Below are positions 1 through 5,688 of a stretch of DNA of 5,836 nt, piece by piece. A program made the translations under genes and the position numbers. Origin of the DNA: Solirubrobacterales bacterium (lineage in GTDB: Bacteria; Actinomycetota; Thermoleophilia; Solirubrobacterales; Solirubrobacteraceae). The stretch covers positions 5,382 to 11,217 of the forward strand of contig DAHVAB010000046.1 in assembly GCA_027314825.1 (NCBI GenBank). The letters run 5' to 3'. The stretch's first letter is position 1. Every line of letters starts with the position of its first letter. Below the pieces are notes generated by a model, which did not search any database, had not been told where the DNA came from, and worked only from the letters and a program-made list of their open reading frames with translations.

Positions 1-220
1 ACCCGAGGGCAGCGACGCTCGTCATGCAGTTGAAGCCGGCCTCGGCGAGCGCGGCGTGATCGGCGGCAGGGGGGTCTGTCAGGTCTATGACGCGGTAGTC
101 CTCGTAGATGCCGGGCCGATCGCGCTCGGTGGCCGCGGCTGCCTCCTTCAAGATGTCAACGCCGACGATCGCGCCGGCGCCGAGATCGGCCAGCTCCTCT
201 CCCACCAGGCCGTTGCCCAC
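1..220 (-). pseudogene. Class I SAM-dependent methyltransferase, fragment lacking its N-terminus (runs off left edge)
   Basis: Reading the minus strand from 220 downward gives an open frame starting VGNGLVGEELADLG, followed by IVGVDILKEA, then RPGIYEDYRVIDLTD and FNCMTSVAALG. This is the pattern of a Rossmann-fold SAM methyltransferase: glycine-rich motif I (normally D-x-G-x-G-x-G), an acidic residue ending beta-2 (GVDI) that binds the ribose hydroxyls, and a motif III-like DL. The small-molecule or other substrate cannot be told. The residues that should precede motif I (beta-1, usually with an acidic residue) are absent: upstream of 220 the frame enters the tandem repeat at 221-366 and reads low-complexity sequence. 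It stays open there, with possible in-frame ATGs at 250 and 310, so a chimeric protein could still be translated. The C-terminus lies outside the window. That it is a broken gene is inferred from the lost N-terminus; family assignment rests on motifs only. Confidence 0.6.
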
Positions 221-366
221 CGATGCGCGGGCTGGCCTGCCCGCCCGCATGCAGGGAGATGCCGCCCCGCTGCGCGCAGCCGATGCCCAGGCTGGCCTGC
301 CCGCCCGCATGCAGGGAGATGCCGCCCGGGCTGTGCACATCCGATGCGCGGCGTAGCCTGCCGCCC
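221..366. repeat. Imperfect ~60-bp tandem repeat, two full copies plus a degenerate third
   Basis: Copy 1 spans 221-280 and copy 2 spans 281-341. Their cores, 231-267 and 291-327, are identical over 37 bases. The copy ends (…ctgcgcgcagc and …ctgtgcacatc) align with a 1-base indel and three substitutions. A third, diverged and truncated copy starts with cgatgcgcgg at 342 and stops just before the methyltransferase ATG at 368. Each full copy holds a CCTGC/GCAGG inverted repeat with a 10-base loop, and a GCATGC palindrome (248-253, 308-313). The unit is open in several frames and so creates spurious reading frames on both strands. It sits exactly where the minus-strand methyltransferase fragment loses similarity, so it appears to have been inserted or expanded at a recombination junction. 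Whether it is dispersed elsewhere in the genome cannot be seen here. Confidence 0.85.
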
Positions 367-367
367 G

Positions 368-1225
368 ATGGCTTGCCCCAGCTCGATAGCGGCCGCGCCC
401 GGCGCGATCGGCCCTCGGCGAGACGAGATTCTCCTCGGTGAGAACCTCGAGCTGCTGCCGCGCTTCCGTGACGGCTCCTTCCAGCTCATATACATCGATC
501 CGCCGTTCAATACGGGAGCGCCCCGCAGGAGGGCGACGTTGCGCACGGTCGCCGCCGCCGACGGTGACAGGACCGGCTTTGGAGGGCGGCGCTATCGCAC
601 GACGCTGCTGCGGGAGCAGGCCTACCGGGACAGCTACGAGGACTACCTGGCATTCCTGGAGCCGCGGCTGATGCACGCCCGCAGGCTGCTCACCGTGCAG
701 GGAACGCTGTATTTCCACATCGATTACAGGGAGGCGCACTACTGCAAGCTGCTGCTGGATGACATATTCGGCAGAGAGTGTTTTCTCAACGAGATCATCT
801 GGGCGTATGACTATGGCGGGCGCTCCAGACGCCGGTGGCCCGCCAAGCACGACACGATCCTGGTCTACGTGAAGGACCCGGGTCGCTATTACTTCGACTC
901 CGACGAGGTGGACCGCGAGCCCTACATGGCGCCGGGCCTGGTGAGCGCCGAGAAGGCCGCGCGCGGCAAGCTGCCGACCGATGTGTGGTGGCACACGATC
1001 GTGCCCACGCGCGGATCGCAGAAGACGGGATATCCGACCCAGAAGCCGCTCGGGATCGTGCGGCGGATGGTGGCCGCGTCGACCAGGAGAGGCGACTGGT
1101 GCCTCGACTTCTTCGCCGGAAGCGGCACGCTCGGGGCGGCGGCGGTGGAGCTCGGGCGTCGGTACGTGTTGATAGACGAGAGTCCTGAGGCCGTGGCGGT
1201 GATGCGCTCGCGGCTCGCGCCATAG
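368..1225 (+). CDS. Beta-class adenine-specific DNA methyltransferase (orphan)
   Basis: Site-specific DNA methyltransferase of 285 aa, transferring a methyl group from SAM to a base, most likely N6 of adenine. Catalytic motif IV is DPPF at residues 44-47 (LIYIDPPFNTG) and SAM-binding motif I is DFFAGSGT at 247-254. Catalytic motif before SAM motif is the beta arrangement; DPPF rather than SPPY favours adenine over N4-cytosine. Also visible are GTLYFHIDYREAHY, EIIWAYDYGG, WPAKHDTILVYVKDP, the conserved TGYPTQKPLG near 220-229, and motif II-like YVLID at 266-270. Both ends look complete for this short family. The ATG at 368 is chosen because the frame upstream to 56 only reads through the repeat and antisense to another gene; ATG 344 is possible. 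No strong ribosome-binding site is visible. No restriction endonuclease gene is adjacent. It is not the large DrmMI methyltransferase of DISARM and lies on the opposite strand from the DISARM fragments. The recognition sequence cannot be predicted. Confidence 0.9.
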   Translation: MACPSSIAAAPGAIGPRRDEILLGENLELLPRFRDGSFQLIYIDPPFNTGAPRRRATLRTVAAADGDRTGFGGRRYRTTLLREQAYRDSYEDYLAFLEPRLMHARRLLTVQGTLYFHIDYREAHYCKLLLDDIFGRECFLNEIIWAYDYGGRSRRRWPAKHDTILVYVKDPGRYYFDSDEVDREPYMAPGLVSAEKAARGKLPTDVWWHTIVPTRGSQKTGYPTQKPLGIVRRMVAASTRRGDWCLDFFAGSGTLGAAAVELGRRYVLIDESPEAVAVMRSRLAP

Positions 1226-1346
1226 GCGTCGCCGGACCGGCCGCTCAGAGCGCCGGACGGCCCGCTCGCAGAGCCGGCCAGCCGGGCGCGGGCCCGGGAG
1301 GGGCGGCCGGCACCTGCCGCGATCGACGATCTGCGAGCCTTAGGGA

Positions 1347-1952
1347 ATGTTCCATGTCGAGCTGCGCGAAGCCTCAGACAGGGCGCGCCGTCTGAATCTG
1401 ACCCTCCGGGAGCTGCAGGAAGAGGTGGTTGAGCCGTGGTGCCGTGGAGAGCCCGTGCCGCTCGGCGAACGCAGCTGGCGCGCCGGCCAGGGGCAGCTCA
1501 CCGTGCTGGACGGTCCGGAGGTGGCGGTGGGGAGCCTGACTATGGGGAGATGCTGGTCGGTCGCTGCGCGGCAGGGCAGGGATGTGACCGGTGAGCTCCT
1601 GGCCGCATCAGGGCGGGCGGCGAGTGTGGTGACGGCAAGAGGCGAGGACCAGACCCTGGCTGACGCGCTGGGACTCGAACTGCTCCGGCGCCTGCGTGAG
1701 GGGCCGATATCGCTGCATGAGGTCTGGCGGCTGGCGCGCGAGCGTGACCCTGCGCACGCCCCGGCCCCGAGCCTCCAGCTCGCCGGCACGGCCGTCGCCT
1801 CTCTGTCGCGATCGGCACTGGCGGGAGTGGAGAAGATCGAGGAGGGGAGGTCCCGCCAGCTGACGGGCGATGAGCTCGACGAAGCGCTCGACTCGGTCGA
1901 GAGCTGGGCCGCCGAGAGCGGGCCTGGCGCACTGTGGTTGCGTCGAGCCTGA
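1347..1952 (+). CDS. Hypothetical protein beginning MFHVE, 201 aa
   Basis: I do not recognise a named family. The plus-strand frame has a balanced, protein-like composition, whereas the overlapping minus-strand frames are Arg/Ser/Pro-rich, so this strand is preferred. The N-terminal third is predicted-helical (SDRARRLNLTLRELQEEVVEPW, about residues 10-31), followed by a short basic/aromatic segment and a beta-like LTVLDGPEV near 51-59. A central GRCWSVAARQGRDVTGELL (about 67-85) and an acidic C-terminal helix (TGDELDEALDSVESW) follow. No signal peptide, membrane segment or catalytic motif is apparent; it is probably soluble and cytoplasmic. ATG 1347 has AGGGA directly abutting it, too close for a normal ribosome-binding site, so translation may be leaderless. 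The first codons overlap a degenerate parS-like sequence (1348-1363). It lies 121 bp after the DNA methyltransferase on the same strand; co-transcription is possible but unproven. Confidence 0.6.
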   Translation: MFHVELREASDRARRLNLTLRELQEEVVEPWCRGEPVPLGERSWRAGQGQLTVLDGPEVAVGSLTMGRCWSVAARQGRDVTGELLAASGRAASVVTARGEDQTLADALGLELLRRLREGPISLHEVWRLARERDPAHAPAPSLQLAGTAVASLSRSALAGVEKIEEGRSRQLTGDELDEALDSVESWAAESGPGALWLRRA

Positions 1953-2041
1953 GACCGGACGGCGCCGAACGTCGTGACCGTCCCCTCTGGCGAGGTGCCG
2001 GCGGCAAGCGTACGCGCGACTCGCCCCCGCCCGGCCGCGGC

Positions 2042-2070
2042 AATGCCCGGCCGCCCGAATGCCCGGCCGG
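2042..2070. repeat. Short direct repeat in the intergenic stretch before tRNA-His
   Basis: The 12-mer AATGCCCGGCCG occurs at 2042-2053 and again at 2058-2069, with a 16-base period; a less exact CCCGGCCGCGGC lies just upstream. The unit contains the palindrome CCGG/CCGGCCGG. The rest of the 1953-2137 gap shows no gene I can support. Confidence 0.6.
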
Positions 2071-2116
2071 CCGACAGCCAGGCCACACCATCACGGACGA
2101 TGCATGATGTCATCGC

Positions 2117-2122
2117 TAGACT
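2117..2122 (+). promoter_or_regulatory. Possible -10 box for tRNA-His
   Basis: TAGACT (2117-2122) matches the TAnnnT core of an actinobacterial sigma-70-type -10 element and lies 15 bases before the G-1 of the tRNA, which would place the transcript start about 8-9 bases upstream of the mature end. No convincing -35 (TTGACA-like) is present at the right spacing, so this is a tentative call. Confidence 0.35.
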
Positions 2123-2137
2123 CCGCTCAGCCATCGT

Positions 2138-2211
2138 GGTGGGCGTAGCTCAGCTGGTAGAGCTCCTGGTTGTGGTCCAGGCGGTCGGGGGTTCGAGTCC
2201 CCTCGCTCACC
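2138..2211 (+). tRNA. tRNA-His (GTG)
   Basis: A full cloverleaf can be folded by eye. The acceptor stem is GTGGGCG (2139-2145) with CGCTCAC (2204-2210), including one G:T pair. The D arm is GCTC…GAGC with AGCTGGTA in the loop. The anticodon stem is CCTGG/CCAGG (2165-2169/2177-2181) around loop TTGTGGT, with anticodon GTG at 2172-2174. The T arm is GGGGG TTCGAGT CCCCT (2187-2203). Position -1 is G (2138) and discriminator 73 is C (2211), the extra pair that marks bacterial tRNA-His for histidyl-tRNA synthetase, which confirms the identity. The 3' CCA is not encoded and must be added after transcription. It is followed at once by an intrinsic terminator, so it is a single-gene transcript. It borders the DISARM remnant; tRNA genes are frequent landing sites for integrative elements, but no second copy of its 3' end is seen in the window. 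Confidence 0.95.
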
Positions 2212-2218
2212 CCTCACG

Positions 2219-2244
2219 GAACCCGCATTGTTGTGCGGGTTTCT
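2219..2244 (+). terminator. Intrinsic terminator after tRNA-His
   Basis: Perfect 8-bp stem AACCCGCA (2220-2227) / TGCGGGTT (2234-2241) with a six-base loop TTGTTG, followed by TTCTGTGTTT on the plus strand. It starts 8 bases after the tRNA, as expected for a monocistronic tRNA transcript. Between it and the end of the drmC remnant (2245-2398) I see no gene. Confidence 0.85.
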
Positions 2245-2398
2245 GTGTTTCTGGGCCGCTCGCTGGCAGGTCGATGCGGCGCGCGGTACAGCGATGCGGT
2301 ACCGCTTGGGTGGTTTTTGGGACGCCGTTCGTGCGGAGTGAATCCTCGGCCTTCCCCGATCCGGCTGGCGCTAGAACACAGCGAGCTTCCGCAATGGC

Positions 2399-2722
2399 TC
2401 AATCCATGGGCTCCAGCAGCCCCGTGTCTATGAGAAGCCGGAAGTGGCGCGCAAGGCTGGTGGCAAGGAGTCCGTCATGCGTGAGGACGCCCACCTCGAT
2501 GTTGCTGTCGAATGCGGCCGCGGTGAGGTTCGCGGACGTGACGAATGCCACTGCGTCGTCCACGACGAGCGCCTTGGCGTGGAGGATGCCCGTCTTCGCC
2601 TCGGGGTCGAGCGCGCGAGGGTCGTGGTAGACATCGGGGCGCCGCTTGCCTGGCCAGTCGTGCTGCCAGAGCTTCTGGGAGAAGTCCTCCACGATCTCCT
2701 CCGCGACGCGCCCGTCGCCGGC
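2399..2722 (-). pseudogene. drmC: DISARM phospholipase D-like protein DrmC, C-terminal fragment
   Basis: The minus-strand frame reads AGDGRVAEEIVEDFSQKLW, then PDVYHDPRAL, then ILHAKALVVDDAVAFVTSANLT, AFDSNIEVGVL, and ends LLEPMD with TGA at 2399-2401. HAKALVVD is the HxKx4D motif of the phospholipase D/Nuc superfamily, and SANLT plus NIEVGVL are the usual downstream Asn/Ser and Glu elements. The arrangement fits DrmC, the PLD protein of DISARM anti-phage systems. Only about 107 residues remain of a protein that I recall as roughly 240-270 aa. The N-terminal half is gone: upstream of about 2722 the sequence is instead the drmD helicase in another frame. A GTG at 2692 gives a nominal 97-aa frame, but this is internal to the domain and not a natural start. 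Non-functional as a full DrmC; other bacterial PLD families cannot be wholly excluded. Confidence 0.75.
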
Positions 2723-2723
2723 G

Positions 2724-4130
2724 CTGGACCTCCGCGCGGGCCTGGCCGGAGGTCAGGCCCGTGATCGTTGCGATTCGCTGCTCTGCCCGATCGGTGCCGG
2801 CGATCGCCTGCTCGAGCACTTGCTGCAGATAGCGCTTGGTGCCCTCACGGCTCTCGGTGAAGATCAGCACGCGAGTGTTCGTCCAGACGGGTGGCGTTCT
2901 GCCGGCCGGCGCCTTCCCGTATTCGGGGAGGCCGGAGCACTGGTTCTCGCGGATCCACTGAAGCAACGCCCGGACCTTCGCGTCAGGCTCATGGCGGTGT
3001 TCGTTCGCGACCTGCTCCATGCGGTCGAGCAGCTCGTTCTCCTCGGCCGAAGGGGCGTCAACAGCACTCAGCGCCTCGATCACGGCGCGCTCGTCTGTGT
3101 CTGCTGCGGTCTCGTCGTGGTCCTCCTCGTCGGATCCGGCCGATGCGGTGAACAGCTCCGCCTCATCGATCGCGACCGCCTCACTGAGTGCGGCGCCGGC
3201 CTGGCCCTCCGCGTGCCACTCGGCCTGCTTGGCGATGGTCCGCTGGTGGACCTCCAGCGAGCGGGCGAACGCCTCGATCGAGGAGAGCAGCCGTTGTTGC
3301 AGGCCGACGGCCAGCAGGCCGGCCGTGGTGCGACTGCGGTTCGATGCATCGGCGTAACGGGCCTCGCGCAGGGACCTGTACTCGTCAAGCAGTCGTGAGA
3401 GTTGCAGCTCTGGGGCGTCGTCGGGGAGGCCGTCGATGTGCGCCGCCAGCACCTCGCGCCGCGGAAAGCCGCCGCCCTGGACCGTGCGGATGTCCTCCTT
3501 CAGGCGGCGGACCATGACGTCCTCGAGTTGCTGCTTGCCGCGGATCTTGACGCCGCGCGTGAAGCGCGCCGGATCGAGCAGCTCCAGCAGCGTCGAGAAG
3601 CTGTTGGAGTGGCCGTTGTGGGGGGTGGCGGATAGGAACAGGCGGTGCTCGAAGCGGGCGCCGAGGTCGCGGACGGCGCGGGTCAGCTTGGTCTCGATGC
3701 CGTAGCGGCTGCCACTGGCGGGCGCGGCGTGGTGGGCCTCGTCGAGGATCAGCACGCTGCCGGGCAACAGATCGCCGAGCCACTCGCGCAGCGGGTCGGC
3801 GTAAGCCGGATCGATCAGCAGGTTGTGGGAGACGAGGAAGCGGCTGTGGGTGCGCCACGGGTTGACGCCGAAGCCCTGTTCACGCCGGACGCCTGCGACG
3901 TAGCGGCGGTCGAGTATCTCGAACGTCAATCCGAACCGCTCCTCGAGCTCGGCCTTCCACTGCTCGATGACCGACGGCGGCGCCGCCACGACGATCGAGC
4001 TCGCCTTCTTGCGCAGCAGCAGCTCGCGGACTATCAGCCCGGCCTCGATCGTCTTGCCGAGGCCGGTGTCGTCAGCGATGAAAAGGTTCACGCGCGGCAG
4101 CCGGAGCGCCTTGCGCAAGGGCTCCATCTG
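2724..4130 (-). pseudogene. drmD: DISARM SNF2-like helicase DrmD, fragment truncated at both ends
   Basis: SF2/SNF2-family ATPase fragment, about 469 codons. Counting from Met at 4127, visible elements are Walker A ADDTGLGKT (18-26), the EQWKAELEERFGL helicase segment (55-67), NPWRTHSRFLVSHNLL, Walker B DEAH (129-132), motif III SATPHNGH (166-173) and MVRRLKEDI (205-213). An acidic linker (SDEEDHDETAADTDE) and the start of the second RecA lobe (VLIFTESREGTKRYL, ATITGLTSGQARAEVQRR) follow. The wording closely fits DrmD of class 1 DISARM. The frame is open to 2475, but residues after about 472 are an Arg-rich out-of-frame reading of drmC, so helicase motifs V and VI are lost. At the 5' end the gene is cut by the IS66 inverted repeat at 4130: codon CAG (Q) before the Met still fits the family, and an in-frame TGA lies in the repeat. 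Met 4127 is therefore not a natural start. ATPase residues survive but the helicase is incomplete. Confidence 0.85.
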
Positions 4131-4148
4131 GGTAGGCGTTCACGGGGT
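4130..4148 (+). repeat. Left terminal inverted repeat of the IS66 element
   Basis: GGGTAGGCGTTCACGGGGT, the exact reverse complement of 5670-5688. Weaker similarity continues inward for about 14 bases. The outer edge truncates drmD and supplies the TGA that closes its upstream frame. Confidence 0.9.
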
Positions 4149-4180
4149 CGACGCTTGCTGAGTGGCAGATCGCGTGGCGT

Positions 4181-5644
4181 TCAGGGCGCGCGCGGCAGCA
4201 GCGAGGGCGCGGCTTGGCCGTGGTGGGCGGCGGTCGCCGCGGCGGTGAGGTAGTCGAGTACGGCGCGGCGTTGCAGGCGGCAGGTCTCGTTGACTGAGAG
4301 GATCCGCTCGATCCAGCGGTTGCCGTCCTCGGATTGGGTGCCGCCTTGGATGCGGCGCATGATTACCGCGCCGCGGAGCGCTCTCTCCGCGGTGTTGTTC
4401 GTCGGGGTGATGCCCCGCACCTCGCAGAATGTCCAGAGCGCCTCGTACTCGTCAAGCAGCCCTGAGCAGAAGTTCGCAGTCTTCTGGTGGCGTCCGCGCT
4501 CGCCCTGCTCAAGCAGTCTCTGGATGTGCTGGCGCAGCGGCGCGAGCTTGTGCTTGAGCCAGTGAAGGGTGTGAGCCTCGGCGAGGTACTCCGTGTGCAG
4601 CGCGATCACCTGCCGCGCGTCCTTCAGGAGCTTCTCACCGAGCTTGCCGGCAGCGCCGCTGCGTTCGGAGATCTCCACCAACTGGCGGATCGCATGCGCC
4701 CAGCAAAGCTGCTGTTGCAGGACGTCGAGGAAGTGGTAGGCGGCGTAGCGATCAGAGACGACGATCCCCGGGAAGTCCTCCCCCAACAGCTCCTTCGCCG
4801 CGGCCTTCGAGCGGTGCGGGTCGATGCGGTAGCAGGCCACCAGCGCGGCCGCTCCGAGCCACAGCCACTGTTGAGCGCCGGCAAGGCGCCAGCTCGTCTC
4901 ATCGGCATGCACGACGTCGGCATCGCGGACCGCCTGCGCCAGCGCAGCCCAGGGATCGGCGAGAACCCTGCTCATGCGCATGATCGCCGCGTCCACGCCG
5001 CCGAGGCTGATCGGGCAGCCGAGCATCTCTTCGATGACCTGCGCCGTCTGGCGGCGCGAGAGACGGTAGACACCGGCGAGCGTGGCGATATGCGCTTCAA
5101 GGCGCGGCCCGAACGCCGAGGCTGACACTCCGGCCGGCAGGTCAGCGAGCGTCTTCTTGCCACACGCCGGGCAGCGCAGACGATGCAGTCGATACTCGAA
5201 GATCAGCGGGGAGATCGGCGGCAGCTCCCACTTCTGGTGAATCACCGGCTGGCCGACATCCTGCTCATCGCCACTGAAGTCCCACCCGCAGCCCGAGCAC
5301 TGCTCGGGCAGATGATCGAAGCTCTTATCGACCTGCTCAGGCGCGGCCATCTGGCGGTGCTTGCCCTCATGACCCGGCTGCCCGCCGGATTTACGCATCG
5401 AACGCTTATAGGCCTCGCGCGCGGCACGACGTCGCTCGGCACGAGACCTCGGCGGATCCGAGGACGGCGACATCGAAGAATTCTGCGAGTTCTGCCCCAA
5501 CCGCCGCTCCAGCTCCTCGATCCGCCCGCGCAGCAGAGCATTCTCTGCCCTCAGCTCAGCGTTCTCAGCCTCAAGCTCAGCACGATCCGGCTGCTCTCCA
5601 GGCTCCCCAGCACTCGCCATGCCCGCAAGATTCCTTGCAAACAC
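4181..5644 (-). CDS. IS66-family transposase (TnpC type)
   Basis: DDE transposase of 487 aa that would act on the terminal repeats flanking it. Domains in order: an N-terminal Glu/Leu coiled coil (about 20-50, RAELEAENAELRAENALLRG), a basic linker with GGQPGHEGKH (87-95), and an IS66 zinc finger with C116-x2-C119 and C158-x2-C161. The catalytic domain follows, with D248 in VVHADET, D298 in IVVSDRYAAYH and E420 in TPTNNTAERALRG, and the family motif CWAH at 314-317. The C-terminal tail contains VNETCRLQRR and a predicted helix. All key residues are present and the length is normal, so it is probably active. The GTG at 5644 has AGGA (5651-5654 on the plus strand) about six bases upstream; the ATG at 5620 (residue 9) is an alternative start. 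It ends 33 bp inside the left inverted repeat. Confidence 0.93.
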   Translation of the reverse strand: MFARNLAGMASAGEPGEQPDRAELEAENAELRAENALLRGRIEELERRLGQNSQNSSMSPSSDPPRSRAERRRAAREAYKRSMRKSGGQPGHEGKHRQMAAPEQVDKSFDHLPEQCSGCGWDFSGDEQDVGQPVIHQKWELPPISPLIFEYRLHRLRCPACGKKTLADLPAGVSASAFGPRLEAHIATLAGVYRLSRRQTAQVIEEMLGCPISLGGVDAAIMRMSRVLADPWAALAQAVRDADVVHADETSWRLAGAQQWLWLGAAALVACYRIDPHRSKAAAKELLGEDFPGIVVSDRYAAYHFLDVLQQQLCWAHAIRQLVEISERSGAAGKLGEKLLKDARQVIALHTEYLAEAHTLHWLKHKLAPLRQHIQRLLEQGERGRHQKTANFCSGLLDEYEALWTFCEVRGITPTNNTAERALRGAVIMRRIQGGTQSEDGNRWIERILSVNETCRLQRRAVLDYLTAAATAAHHGQAAPSLLPRAP

Positions 5645-5669
5645 GCCGAATCCTGCTCACCCAACCGCC

Positions 5670-5688
5670 ACCCCGTGAACGCCTACCC
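5670..5688 (-). repeat. Right terminal inverted repeat of the IS66 element
   Basis: ACCCCGTGAACGCCTACCC on the plus strand, a perfect 19-bp complement of the left end. It lies 26 bp upstream of the transposase GTG and directly abuts the tail of the beta-propeller gene fragment. Confidence 0.9.

Larger units (their letters stand above)
4130..5688 (-). mobile_element. IS66-family insertion sequence, single-ORF type, complete
   Basis: About 1559 bp bounded by 19-bp perfect inverted repeats (4130-4148 and 5670-5688) that enclose one transposase gene. The innermost likely ends are GTAG (4132 and 5686), close to the GTAA ends usual for IS66 elements. No tnpA or tnpB accessory genes are present, so it resembles the ISBst12-like branch that carries only the large transposase. 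IS66 elements normally leave an 8-bp target duplication; none is found here (ctccatct on the left versus tgaagctg on the right, nor after shifting by two bases). The flanks are also different genes: drmD on the left, a beta-propeller protein on the right. The element itself looks intact and potentially mobile. Confidence 0.9.

Noticed and set aside
221..341. CRISPR array
   Set aside because: Only two full copies, 37-bp identical core with ~23-bp linkers that are themselves similar to each other; no cas genes, so it is a tandem repeat and not spacers.
56..367. N-terminal extension of 104 residues on the DNA methyltransferase
   Set aside because: It reads antisense to the SAM-methyltransferase fragment and then through the tandem repeat (repeated GWPARPHAGRCRP); the family starts shortly before LLGENLELL, so ATG 368 fits better.
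1226..1346. Terminator between the methyltransferase and the hypothetical gene
   Set aside because: Several GCCGGC-type complements can pair, but no clear stem with a T-run is visible.
1340..2134. 264-aa minus-strand reading frame
   Set aside because: Ser/Arg-rich, low-complexity composition typical of an antisense shadow in GC-rich DNA; the plus strand has a protein-like frame over the same stretch.
1974..2630. 218-aa plus-strand reading frame
   Set aside because: It runs straight through the tRNA-His and its terminator and then antisense to the drmC remnant.
2646..4253. Long plus-strand frames opposite the helicase
   Set aside because: They are antisense to a frame with well-defined helicase motifs and show no motif of their own.
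4487..5125. 212-aa plus-strand frame inside the IS66 element
   Set aside because: Antisense to the transposase catalytic domain; no independent support as a passenger gene.
5651..5662. Copy of the tRNA-His 3' end as an attachment site
   Set aside because: Only an 8-base match (GCTCACCC) lying inside the IS66 element, well within chance.
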